NCBI GenBank assembly: GCA_023253615.1
Contig: JALRFZ010000679.1
Location: 1 to 28,541, forward strand
Direction of reading: 5' to 3'
Source: Verrucomicrobiales bacterium
GTDB lineage: Bacteria; Verrucomicrobiota; Verrucomicrobiia; Verrucomicrobiales; DEV007
Length of the DNA stretch: 28,541 nt
The position numbers and the translations under genes are program-made. Positions 15,103 to 23,120 of the stretch are shown here, in pieces; position 1 is the stretch's first letter; each line of letters opens with the position of its first letter. Under the pieces are notes generated by a model. The model had not been told where the DNA came from. It searched no databases and worked only from the letters and a program-made list of their open reading frames with translations.

Positions 15103-16113
15103 ATGAATTCAAAGGTCTGGTTAACAACATTCGGAGTGGTGGCTTTTCTCGTGATCGGAGGGGCGGGTTTCTACGCCTACTCGAGCTATGCGAAATACAG
15201 CGAGGCCCTCGGTGGCTGGGATGAAAAGGTCAGCACGATCGAGAGTCTCGAGAAGCGGGTCCCTTATCCCAGCGAGGAAAATGCGGAGGCCCTGGAAGGC
15301 GAGGTGGAGGCTTATCGTTCCTCCGTGGCGTCGCTCTCCGGGACTCTCAAATCCTTCCAGCGGCCGTTGAACACGACGCTGGCCAACACCGAGTTCCAGC
15401 AGCGGGTGAAGAAGCGGGTCGAGGAATTCCGTGCCTTCGCCGCGGAGAACAAATTCGAGATCGTCACCGAAAATGGATTTCATCTCGGTTTCGACGCGTA
15501 CGCCGAGGTCGTTCCGGCCCAGGAGCTGGTTCCCGAGCTCGATTACGAGCTCAAGGCGATCGACTACCTCTTGCGCAAGCTGATCACCTCGGGCTCCAGG
15601 ACGATGACGAGTTTCGATCGTGACCCCATCCCGGGCGAGCCGGGAGGTGCCGAAAAGAAGCCCGAAGGGGTGGTCCACAAGTATCCGGTGCGCATCCGTT
15701 TCCAGGGGAGTCACGACGTTCTCCAGAAGTTCATCAATGAACTCGCCAACGACAAGCAGTTCTTTTACATCGTCCGCGTCCTGAAGGTGACGAACGAAAA
15801 CCAGGAAGGTCCCCCGAAGCTTACTTCCGACGGAGGCACCTCGTTCGCGAGATTCGAGAATCCGGTGACCAAGGAAGTGGCTTCGCCCGAGCTGCTCGCC
15901 GAGTGGCAGGCGGACGGTGCTTCGGAAGCCGATGTCGAGGCGAAGGCGAAGGCCGCCGGTTTCATCAAGGCGGACCAGGATGCCCGGGTCCTCATGGGCC
16001 GGGAGAATTTGAATGTCTTCCTCGTGGTGGATATCAGCCGTTTCCTCAGTCCCGAGGAGCAGGCGGCTTTGGCCCCCAAACCGCAACCGGAAGCTAAGAA
16101 AGGCAGAAAATGA
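15103..16113 (+). CDS. PilO-like inner-membrane protein, Amuc_1100 homologue
   Basis: A 336-residue single-pass membrane protein. ATG 15103 is preferred to the TTG six bases upstream. An N-terminal membrane helix (about 5-27, with VVAFLVIGGAGFYAYSSYA) is followed by a coiled-coil stretch (to about 110) and a large periplasmic domain with PilO-type features such as VLQKFINELANDKQFFYIVRVLKV. The Akkermansia counterpart, Amuc_1100 (317 residues as I recall), is known as a membrane protein with PilO/PilN-like fold that can signal through host TLR2. Here it follows the PilM-PilN fusion and overlaps the next gene by ATGA, so it likely completes the PilM-PilN-PilO platform. A host-signalling role for this protein is not implied by the sequence. 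Confidence 0.85.
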   Translation: MNSKVWLTTFGVVAFLVIGGAGFYAYSSYAKYSEALGGWDEKVSTIESLEKRVPYPSEENAEALEGEVEAYRSSVASLSGTLKSFQRPLNTTLANTEFQQRVKKRVEEFRAFAAENKFEIVTENGFHLGFDAYAEVVPAQELVPELDYELKAIDYLLRKLITSGSRTMTSFDRDPIPGEPGGAEKKPEGVVHKYPVRIRFQGSHDVLQKFINELANDKQFFYIVRVLKVTNENQEGPPKLTSDGGTSFARFENPVTKEVASPELLAEWQADGASEADVEAKAKAAGFIKADQDARVLMGRENLNVFLVVDISRFLSPEEQAALAPKPQPEAKKGRK

Positions 16114-17078
16114 AAGGAAAATCGTGGGACAAGGTCCTTCTTCTGGTGTCAGGACTCGCGGTGATCGCGGGATCGGTATTGTTGTCCTTGAAGGCGCAGG
16201 CATTCGGGGATCGTTTCAACCTGGCGAGTGCGAAGCCGAACGATGAGATGCCCGAGACGCAGAAGAACCGGGCCGACATCGCCAAATCCCTGGTGGAGAA
16301 AACCCAGGCCTGGCGGAATTCAACGAAAGGCGTGTCGAACACCGAGGTTCCTCTTTTCGTGAGCATCCCGCTGGTGGAGAAAGAGGGGGCGGTCATCAAC
16401 ATGATCGATCCGAATTCGGCTCCGGTGCGTCCTCCCGTGCCCAACTCATGGCTGATGGCGCACAACCTCGACTTCTTGAACGCCGGGGTTCTCAGTCAGG
16501 ATCCTGATTCCGACGGGTTCACCAGCTTGGCCGAATTTGAGGCCAAGACGGACCCGACGGATTCGAAATCCCATCCCCCCTACGCCTCGAAACTCATTTT
16601 CGCCTCCCGCCAGCAGGAACTCTACGTCCTGAGATTCGCCGCGAAGCCGGATCCGGAGCGCTTTCAGATCAACCGCCTTCCGAGCGCCAAGTGGCCGCAG
16701 GGCAAAAACATGTATGTCCGCGTCGGCGAGAACTCCGAGGACAAGCAATTCCGGGTGGACGGGTTCGAGGAGAAACGGGCACGCAACAATTTGGGCATCG
16801 AGGTCGATGCCTCCGTCCTCAAAATCACCTACCTTCCCAAGAACGAGCCTCATGAGCTCGTCCGCGGGGTGGACACGCCGATCCCGACTTACTTTGCCGA
16901 AATGAAATTTGAGCTGGACCCCGGGTTCCAAAAACATGTAAAGGAAGGGGACGCCTTCAATCTGGTCACCGACCCCGATACCAAGTACCGGGTGGTGAAG
17001 GTGAACGAGGCTTCCGTGGTCATCACCTACCAAACCGGCACTGAGCCGGAGCAGACCGTCGAGATTCCCAAGAAGTAA
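16110..17078 (+). CDS. Membrane-anchored protein with calcium-binding-like motif, Amuc_1099 homologue
   Basis: A 322-residue protein anchored by an N-terminal hydrophobic segment (about 8-30, WDKVLLLVSGLAVIAGSVLL). Its start overlaps the previous stop as ATGA, indicating translational coupling. Residues 131-153 contain DPDSDGFTSLAEFEAKTDP, the pattern of thrombospondin type 3 or EF-hand-like calcium loops (DxDxDG...E...TDP). The rest looks like beta-rich periplasmic sequence with no known catalytic motif. It fills the Amuc_1099 position between the PilO-like and secretin genes, where classical systems encode the PilP linker to the secretin. A linker role is inferred from position only. Confidence 0.72.
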   Translation: MKGKSWDKVLLLVSGLAVIAGSVLLSLKAQAFGDRFNLASAKPNDEMPETQKNRADIAKSLVEKTQAWRNSTKGVSNTEVPLFVSIPLVEKEGAVINMIDPNSAPVRPPVPNSWLMAHNLDFLNAGVLSQDPDSDGFTSLAEFEAKTDPTDSKSHPPYASKLIFASRQQELYVLRFAAKPDPERFQINRLPSAKWPQGKNMYVRVGENSEDKQFRVDGFEEKRARNNLGIEVDASVLKITYLPKNEPHELVRGVDTPIPTYFAEMKFELDPGFQKHVKEGDAFNLVTDPDTKYRVVKVNEASVVITYQTGTEPEQTVEIPKK

Positions 17079-17081
17079 CTG

Positions 17082-17111
17082 TTGACATCACGAGAATATT
17101 CTGTTTTTAAT
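17082..17111 (+). promoter_or_regulatory. Candidate sigma70-type promoter of the secretin gene
   Basis: A perfect TTGACA (17082-17087) and TTTAAT (17106-17111, five of six) are 18 bp apart. The pair lies 4 bp after the Amuc_1099-like stop, so the secretin may have extra transcription independent of the upstream genes. Confidence 0.6.
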
Positions 17112-17121
17112 GCTTTTTATT

Positions 17122-17134
17122 GCTACGAGGTAGC
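17122..17134 (+). repeat. Small perfect hairpin in the secretin 5-prime leader
   Basis: GCTAC (17122-17126) and GTAGC (17130-17134) with a GAG loop form a 5-bp perfect stem shortly downstream of the candidate promoter and 26 bp before the start codon. No T-run follows, so it is not a terminator. Confidence 0.4.
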
Positions 17135-17160
17135 GTAAACCGCTTGAGCGAGATCATTTT

Positions 17161-19830
17161 ATGAAGAGAAGAGGATTGACAGCATTTTTCCCCCTTCCGC
17201 TGGTTGGCGGGCTCTTGGGTGGCGTGACGGCATTCATGGCGTCCACCGCGCAAGCCGGTCCGGGTGGCTACGGCGACGGAGGCGGGGTACCGGGGATCGC
17301 GACGAATTACGTCATTCGACTTCAGGAAAACGTGAAGAAGGCCGATGAGGCCGCTCTTCGTGGTTCCCAGTTGATGGCCGACGGAGACTATCAGGGGGCG
17401 ATCGACCAATATCGCGCCGCTCTTGACCTCCTGCCGGACGCACCGATGACGGAGCCCCGCCGTCGTGCCTACATCAAGCAATTTTCCCGCGCTTCCGTGC
17501 TTCTCGCCACCCAGCGTGCGGAAGAGGGGCGTTATCCCGAAGCCATCGCCTTGGTGGAGGAAGTCCTCCAGCCGAGCGTTGATCCGGATAGCATCGACGC
17601 CAAGAAGCTCCTTGAGCGTCTCAACGACCCGGATTACTATTCGCCAGCCCTCACGCCCTCGCACCTTGAGCGGGTCCGGCGCGTGAAGCTGGCTCTCAAA
17701 ACCGCTCAGGGTTACATCGACCTCGGCGACTACGATCGCGCCGACCGCGAGTTCAACAAGGTTCTGAACGACGATCCCTACAACATCGCCGCGCGCCGCG
17801 GGATGGAGGAGAACGAGCGTTTCAAGATGAACTACTACGACGCGGCCCGCAATCACACCCGTTCGAAGATGCTTCGTGAGGTGGCCCGTGGCTGGGAGTC
17901 CCCCGTGCCTCAAAATCTGGAGAGTGGTCCCAACGTGGACATCCCCACGGACACCGCCACGATGGATATCCGTCGGACCGAGGAGAAGCTCAAGACCATC
18001 ATTCTCACGAGCGTGGAGTTTGCGGACACTCCTCTCAAGGATGCACTCGATTTCCTCCAGGCTCGCAGTGTTGAGCTGGATCTCAACGAGACCGACCCCG
18101 CCAAAAAAGGCGTCAACATCATCCTCGATGCCGGTGCGTCGATGGCCCCGGCCGCGGCGGCGCCTGCGGCTCCGGCTCCGGCAGCCGGCGGGGGATTCGG
18201 ATTTGAGAACGCGGGTGCCGCACCTGCCGCAGGAGGCGGCGGCGGCGGCGGTCTGGGCGGTACGCTCATCACCCTCCGTCTTTCCAACGTTCCGCTCGCC
18301 GAGGCTTTGCGATACACGACATCCCTGGCCCAATTGAAGTACAAGGTGGAGCCCTTCGCGGTGAAAGTCGTCCCGATCTCCACGCCCGAGGCGGACATTT
18401 TCACCAACGTTTACGTGGTTCCTCCGACGTTCCTCTCCACTGATGCCGGAGGAGGTGGGGGGGCTGGCGGTGCCGCGGCCGCGGATCCCTTTGCCGAGCC
18501 GGTGGCCGCCGGCGGTGGAGCCGCTCCCGGTGGTCGCCGGAATGCGAAGCAGATCCTTGAGAGCGCCGGCATCACGTTTGGCGCCGGTGCCAGCGCCATC
18601 TACAATGCGACCACATCCCAGTTGATCGTCCGCAACACGCAGGACCAGATGGAGCTGGTGGAAGCCTACATCGAATCGATCGTACAGGGCGTGGAAAAAC
18701 AGATCTACATCACTTCCCGTTTCGTCGAGATCAGTGAGGAGGATGGCAGCGAGCTGGGTTTCGACTGGCTTCTGGGTCCCTTCAACCTTGGTTCGAATCC
18801 CCGCGTCTTCGGTGCGGGTGGCACGGTGGGCAACCAGGTCGGTGCCGGCAACGCCAATGATTACAGCTTCGTCAATCCGGCCACCCAGATACCCGTGGGC
18901 TTCAACAACATGACAGCTGGTTTGAGATCCGGAGCCCGGGCCATTGACGGTAACTCCATCGACGCCCTCATCGCCGAGGCCGCGGGCACGACGGGATCCG
19001 GTTCCGTAATGGCACCTGCGGTCTTCGGTATCGCCGGCGTGTTCACGGATCCGCAGTTTCAGGTCATGATTCGCGCCCTCGATCAGAAGAAAGGGGTCGA
19101 TCTCCTCTCGGCTCCTTCGGTGATGGCCCGCAGTGGTCAGCGCGCCAAGATCGAGGTCATCCGCGAGTTCATCTATCCCACCGAATACGATCCGCCGGAG
19201 ATCCCGAACCAGTTCGGCTCAATCGGGGGTATTACCACCGGGGGAACGAGTGCCGGTGGCGGCTTCCCGGTCACCCCCGCGACGCCCACGGCCTTCGAAA
19301 CCCGGAACACCGGGGTGACCCTGGAGGTGGATCCGGTCCTTGGAGCGGATGAGTTCACCATTGACCTCAACCTTGCTCCCGAGGTGGTTGAGTTCGACGG
19401 GTTCATCAACTACGGAAGTCCGATTCTCACTTCGTCGGTGAACGCCCTTGGTCTCGTGCAGCCGGTCGTCGTCACGGAGAACCGCATCGAGATGCCCATC
19501 TTCAATACCCGGAAGGTCACCACCCAGGTGACGATCTGGGATGGCCAGACCGTGGCTCTCGGGGGACTGATCCGCGAGGACATCCAGGATGTGGAAGACA
19601 AGATTCCCTTCCTGGGAGATCTCCCTGTCGCAGGCCGCCTTTTCCGCTCCAGTGTCGAGCTCCACTTGAAGCGCAACCTGACGGTTTTCGTGCAGGCCCA
19701 GCTCATGGATCCGGCCGGCATGCCGATCAACGGTCGTCTCACCGACGAGCCTCTCCCCGAGCCGGTTCCCCGTCCCCCCATCACCACTCCCGCGGCATTC
19801 GCCCCGGGTCCGGTCCCTTACCAGAAGTGA
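17161..19830 (+). CDS. Outer-membrane secretin (PilQ/GspD family), Amuc_1098-like
   Basis: An 889-residue secretin that should form the outer-membrane pore of the pilus-like machine. A signal peptide ends near STAQA-GP (residue about 36). Residues about 55-240 contain TPR-like repeats (DYQGAIDQYRAALDLLP, DYDRADREFNKVLNDDP). N-type secretin domains follow (LKTIILTSVEFADTPLKDAL; LKYKVEPFAVKVVPIS), interrupted by Gly/Ala-rich stretches at about 323-367 and 426-461. The secretin core runs from about 500 to 840 (VEKQIYITSRFVEISEEDG; QFQVMIRALDQKKGVDLLSAPSVM) and ends with the family signature VALGGLIREDIQD and KIPFLGDLPVAGRLFRS near 799-831. The tail is Pro-rich. It has its own candidate promoter and a terminator after it. 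The TPR-secretin fusion replaces a separate pilotin/TPR protein. Confidence 0.92.
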   Translation: MKRRGLTAFFPLPLVGGLLGGVTAFMASTAQAGPGGYGDGGGVPGIATNYVIRLQENVKKADEAALRGSQLMADGDYQGAIDQYRAALDLLPDAPMTEPRRRAYIKQFSRASVLLATQRAEEGRYPEAIALVEEVLQPSVDPDSIDAKKLLERLNDPDYYSPALTPSHLERVRRVKLALKTAQGYIDLGDYDRADREFNKVLNDDPYNIAARRGMEENERFKMNYYDAARNHTRSKMLREVARGWESPVPQNLESGPNVDIPTDTATMDIRRTEEKLKTIILTSVEFADTPLKDALDFLQARSVELDLNETDPAKKGVNIILDAGASMAPAAAAPAAPAPAAGGGFGFENAGAAPAAGGGGGGGLGGTLITLRLSNVPLAEALRYTTSLAQLKYKVEPFAVKVVPISTPEADIFTNVYVVPPTFLSTDAGGGGGAGGAAAADPFAEPVAAGGGAAPGGRRNAKQILESAGITFGAGASAIYNATTSQLIVRNTQDQMELVEAYIESIVQGVEKQIYITSRFVEISEEDGSELGFDWLLGPFNLGSNPRVFGAGGTVGNQVGAGNANDYSFVNPATQIPVGFNNMTAGLRSGARAIDGNSIDALIAEAAGTTGSGSVMAPAVFGIAGVFTDPQFQVMIRALDQKKGVDLLSAPSVMARSGQRAKIEVIREFIYPTEYDPPEIPNQFGSIGGITTGGTSAGGGFPVTPATPTAFETRNTGVTLEVDPVLGADEFTIDLNLAPEVVEFDGFINYGSPILTSSVNALGLVQPVVVTENRIEMPIFNTRKVTTQVTIWDGQTVALGGLIREDIQDVEDKIPFLGDLPVAGRLFRSSVELHLKRNLTVFVQAQLMDPAGMPINGRLTDEPLPEPVPRPPITTPAAFAPGPVPYQK

Positions 19831-19877
19831 GTGGAATCCGGGATCACCACCTCGATCGATGAGGTCGTGTGAAAGGG

Positions 19878-19906
19878 AAAACGCGGTCCATCGGGCCGCG
19901 TTTTTT
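19878..19906 (+). terminator. Rho-independent terminator of the secretin locus
   Basis: ACGCGG (19881-19886) pairs with CCGCGT (19896-19901), extended by AAA/TTT on the flanks, with a 9-nt loop and a run of six T (19901-19906). It ends 16 bp before the coaE start. Confidence 0.9.
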
Positions 19907-19922
19907 GTATTCGGAATTTGTC

Positions 19923-20540
19923 ATGAGAGTGATCGCTGTGACCGGGGGCGTGGCCTGTGGAAAGTCGGGTTTCTCCCGTCGCTTCCGTGAGAGGGCGGGG
20001 GAGTCTCTTGTGGGTTTGGTTGACTGCGACGGAATCGTCCGGGATCTCTATGCCGATGAGCAGGTTGTTGGAAGGATCATCGAAGAGGCGGGTGCCGTGG
20101 GCCGGGAGATCGTTAGTGAGGGCGGGGGACTCGACCGCAGTAAGCTTCGCGAACTCGTGTTTGATAATTCGAAATTCCGTGTCAGGATTGAGTCGGTGGT
20201 GCATCCGCTGGTCCTCCAGCGGGTCATGGCTCAGGTGAACGTCTTGTCCGGCCGGGTCCGGTTGGCGTTGATCGAAGTGCCACTGCTCTACGAGGTCGAT
20301 TTTCCCCTGGAACGGGATTTGGATCTGGTGGTTGCTGCGTCGCGAGAGGTGCAGCTCCGCCGTCTTCTCGAAGATCGTGGTTTGGAGCCCCCCATGGCTG
20401 AGCGGATCCTGAATGCGCAAATGCCAATGGAAGAAAAGATCCGGAAAGCCGATATCGTGGTCTGGAATGATGGAAGTCTCCAGTCCTTCGATGCCCAGAT
20501 CGCCCACCTTTTCGACCGCTGTGAAACGATTTTTACCTGA
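19923..20540 (+). CDS. coaE: Dephospho-CoA kinase
   Basis: CoaE performs the last step of coenzyme A synthesis, phosphorylating the 3-prime hydroxyl of dephospho-CoA with ATP, in the cytoplasm. The product is 205 residues from ATG 19923, which places the P-loop TGGVACGKS at the normal distance from the N-terminus; the frame is open upstream to 19869 but runs through the preceding terminator. Further family motifs are DCDGIVRDLYA, HPLVLQRV, EVPLLYE, and the C-terminal RILNAQMPMEEKIRKADIVVWNDGS. The stop codon is immediately followed by the rho ATG with no gap, so the two are coupled. Confidence 0.93.
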   Translation: MRVIAVTGGVACGKSGFSRRFRERAGESLVGLVDCDGIVRDLYADEQVVGRIIEEAGAVGREIVSEGGGLDRSKLRELVFDNSKFRVRIESVVHPLVLQRVMAQVNVLSGRVRLALIEVPLLYEVDFPLERDLDLVVAASREVQLRRLLEDRGLEPPMAERILNAQMPMEEKIRKADIVVWNDGSLQSFDAQIAHLFDRCETIFT

Positions 20541-21935
20541 ATGACCGAATCCCATACGCCTGAAGCCTCCGACGCTCCGCTTACCCTGGAGGAGGAGAGC
20601 AAGACCATCGTGGTGCCGGAGAAGATTGATGTGAATCAATTCCAGCAGAAGAGCCTCGCGGACCTGCATGACATCGCCCAGGAGATCGGATTGCGGGTGG
20701 CCGGGGTGCGCTCCAAGCACCACCTGATCTTTGAGATCCTGAAATTTTTCGGGAATCGCGGCACGTTGATGGAGGCGGAGGGCTTTCTCGATTATACCGG
20801 CGACAGTTTCGGGTTTGTCCGCTGTCCCGATTTCAGTTTTGCGTCGAATGCCGATGACGTCTACATCGCGGCAAACTTCGTGAAGAAGCACGATCTGCGT
20901 CCCGGGCAGCGTGTGCGCTGTATCGTCCGGGCCCCGCGGGAGCGCGAGAAGTTCCTTTCTGTCGATGAGGTCCTCGAGATCGAGGGCTGCCCGGTGGCCG
21001 ATTGGGTCACGCCGGCGACATTCGACGATCTGAAGGCGATGTTTCCGGCCGAGCGTCTCATCCTCGAGACGCCGGGCGGATCGGCGGTGTCGCCGCGGGT
21101 CATCGATCTGGTGGCGCCTTTGGGCAAGGGGCAGAGGGGGCTCATCGTCGCGCCTCCCCGGGGGGGCAAGACCATTCTGTTGAAGAACATGGCGGTTTCG
21201 ATCCACCAGAACAATCCCGAGGTGGAATTGATTGTCTTGCTACTCGACGAACGACCCGAGGAAGTCACCGATTTCCGGGAGACGGTCAACGCATCCATTT
21301 ACAGTTCGACCTTCGACGAGGCCTCGAACCGCCATATCGAAGTAGCCGACATGGTCTTGAACCGCGCCAAGCGCCTCGTCGAGATCGGCAAGGACGTGGT
21401 CGTCCTGCTGGATAGTCTCACCCGTCTCGCGAGGGCCCACAACTCATCGCGGCAAGGGGGCTTCCAGGGAGGAAACGGCGGGCAGGGCAAGCACCAACGG
21501 CATGGTGGGGGCGGGGGGGGAGGTCCGATCGGCAGCGGGGGGATCTCGCCGAAGGCGCTCGAGCGTTCCCGTCGCTTCTTCGGGGCCGCGCGCAATGTCG
21601 ATGGCGGTGGCAGCCTCACCATCCTCGCGACCTGCTTGATCGAGACGGACAGCCGTATGGACGACGTGATTTTCGAGGAGTTCAAGGGCACCGGCAACAT
21701 GGAGATCACGCTAGACCGCGAGATGGCCGAATCCCGCATTTTCCCGGCGATCCATCTGCTGAAAAGCGGCACCAGGAAGGATGAACTGCTTTATCATCCG
21801 GAGGAATACGTCCGCATCAACTCGCTGCGCAAGCAGTTGGCGCAGCGGCCGGCGCCGGAGGCGATGGTCGTCTTGTTGAAGACGATTCGTTCCACCCGGT
21901 CGAACGCGGAGTTGCTCCTGCGCGGCATCCAGTGA
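20541..21935 (+). CDS. rho: Transcription termination factor Rho, with Gly-rich insertion
   Basis: Rho is the hexameric RNA-dependent ATPase that ends transcription of unstructured RNA. The 464-residue protein has the N-terminal helical Rho_N region (LADLHDIAQEIGLR), the RNA-binding cold-shock-like fold (GFLDYTGDSFGFVRCP), Walker A APPRGGKT (Arg where E. coli has Lys181), LLLDERPEEVTDFRE, DSLTRLARAHN, the RRFFGAARN region, FEEFKGTGNMEI and the arginine finger in SGTRKDELL. Residues 302-331 form a Gly/Gln/His-rich segment in the Q-loop region that is about 20 residues longer than in E. coli. The gene starts directly at the coaE stop, and the RNase D gene follows within a few bases. Confidence 0.96.
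   Translation: MTESHTPEASDAPLTLEEESKTIVVPEKIDVNQFQQKSLADLHDIAQEIGLRVAGVRSKHHLIFEILKFFGNRGTLMEAEGFLDYTGDSFGFVRCPDFSFASNADDVYIAANFVKKHDLRPGQRVRCIVRAPREREKFLSVDEVLEIEGCPVADWVTPATFDDLKAMFPAERLILETPGGSAVSPRVIDLVAPLGKGQRGLIVAPPRGGKTILLKNMAVSIHQNNPEVELIVLLLDERPEEVTDFRETVNASIYSSTFDEASNRHIEVADMVLNRAKRLVEIGKDVVVLLDSLTRLARAHNSSRQGGFQGGNGGQGKHQRHGGGGGGGPIGSGGISPKALERSRRFFGAARNVDGGGSLTILATCLIETDSRMDDVIFEEFKGTGNMEITLDREMAESRIFPAIHLLKSGTRKDELLYHPEEYVRINSLRKQLAQRPAPEAMVVLLKTIRSTRSNAELLLRGIQ
21444..21533 (+). other. Gly/Gln/His-rich segment in the Rho Q-loop region
   Basis: Codons for residues 302-331 of Rho encode SSRQGGFQGGNGG... through a run of seven Gly to PIG. They replace the short TVVPASGKVL segment of E. 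coli Rho between RLARAYN and TGGVD. The DNA carries a G8 run at 21513-21520, and the reading frame is intact on both sides. Confidence 0.85.
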
Positions 21936-21940
21936 GAAAC

Positions 21941-23080
21941 ATGACGACAGGCAACTCGGTCATGGGCTCACTGGAATCTGCATCCGAGACCTATATCGAT
22001 GATCCCGCGACCTTGAGCCGGTTCATCGAGGAGGCGGAACGATCGATCGATTTCTCCTCATGCGCGATCGACACCGAGGCGGACAGCATGCACTCCTACG
22101 AGACGAAGCTTTGTCTCATCCAGTTCGCCGTGCCGGGAGCGCTCGCAATCATTGATCCTCTCACGATCGGAGCGGAGGGGCTGGGGGATTTCGTGCGGTT
22201 CGTGGACCGCTTCGACGTGGTCTGGATGCACGGCGCCGACTACGACATCTCCCTTTTCAACGCGACTTTCGCGTGGGTGCCCCGCTCGATCCTCGATACC
22301 CAGGTGGCGGCCCGGCTCCTCGGGGTTGGCAAATTCGGTCTGGCCAATCTCCTTGAGGACGAATACGCCGTGAAGCTCTCGAAGCAGTCCCAGAAAGCCG
22401 ACTGGAGCAGGCGGCCGCTGAGCGCGAAGATGTTGGAGTATGCCTACAACGATGTCCGCTACCTCATCGATCTCGGTGGAAAGTATTTGTCGCGGCTCGG
22501 TGCCCTAGGACGTCTTGAATGGTTTTATGAAAGTTGCCGGGCGGCTCAGGAATCCGTCTTGAATCGCAGCGGCAAGTCGGAGGACGACGTCTGGCGCGTG
22601 AATGGGTGTGGGAGATTGTCCCCGAAGGGCCTCCACTTTCTGAAGCATCTCTGGCTCTGGAGGGACGAGGAATGTCGCCGACTCGACCGGCCCGCCTTCA
22701 AATTCCTCGGTAACCAGGAGATTCTCACCATGGCGGAGCATCTCGAGGCGGGAAAGCGGGTCAATCCGCCCCATTATCTTCGCCCCGGGCCGGTGAGGCG
22801 CCTGCACGAGGCAATCGAGGCGGCTCATCTGGTCGGTCCTCGGGATTACCCCGTCAAACACCGGCGTGGTGACGGGCCCAGGCTCGAGATTGATGAGAAT
22901 CACCTCGAACGCATCCGGCGCTACCGTGATGGCAAAGCCGCCGAGCTCGGCATCGAGCCCACCGTTCTGGCGACCCGGTTTGCCATGGAGCGACTCGCCG
23001 CCACCAATCTTCCCGAGACGGACAAGACCGGGAGCCTGCTGAATTGGCAGCGGGATCTGCTCGGTCCGGGCCTTTCTTGA
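21941..23080 (+). CDS. rnd: Ribonuclease D family 3-prime exonuclease
   Basis: A 379-residue RNase D-like exonuclease that likely trims tRNA or other stable RNA 3-prime ends. The DEDDy exonuclease residues are visible: D44-x-E46 in AIDTEAD, D100 in MHGADYD, and Y167xxxD171 in EYAYNDVRYL. HRDC-like helical regions follow (around 205-285 and 305-370; for example LFKHLWLWRDEECRRLDRPAFKFL-type spacing). The start is uncertain: ATG 21941 lies 5 nt after the rho stop, GTG 21932 would overlap rho by four bases (GTGA), and ATG 21962 is also possible. All give the same domains. It converges on the response-regulator gene. Confidence 0.88.
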   Translation: MTTGNSVMGSLESASETYIDDPATLSRFIEEAERSIDFSSCAIDTEADSMHSYETKLCLIQFAVPGALAIIDPLTIGAEGLGDFVRFVDRFDVVWMHGADYDISLFNATFAWVPRSILDTQVAARLLGVGKFGLANLLEDEYAVKLSKQSQKADWSRRPLSAKMLEYAYNDVRYLIDLGGKYLSRLGALGRLEWFYESCRAAQESVLNRSGKSEDDVWRVNGCGRLSPKGLHFLKHLWLWRDEECRRLDRPAFKFLGNQEILTMAEHLEAGKRVNPPHYLRPGPVRRLHEAIEAAHLVGPRDYPVKHRRGDGPRLEIDENHLERIRRYRDGKAAELGIEPTVLATRFAMERLAATNLPETDKTGSLLNWQRDLLGPGLS

Positions 23081-23090
23081 CCCGGTGCCA

Positions 23091-23120
23091 CCGGCGGTCA
23101 GGATCAAAAAAAACCGCCGG
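23091..23120 (+). repeat. Inverted repeat after rnd overlapping the opposite terminator
   Basis: CCGGCGGT (23091-23098) and ACCGCCGG (23113-23120) form a perfect 8-bp inverted repeat with an A-rich loop, 10 bp after the rnd stop. It has no T-run on the plus strand, so termination there is unclear. Confidence 0.6.

Noticed and set aside
18127..18261. Possible DNA repeat array in the secretin gene
   Set aside because: The GGC/GCC-rich triplets code for a Gly/Ala-rich linker in frame; there are no regular spacers or repeats as in a CRISPR array.
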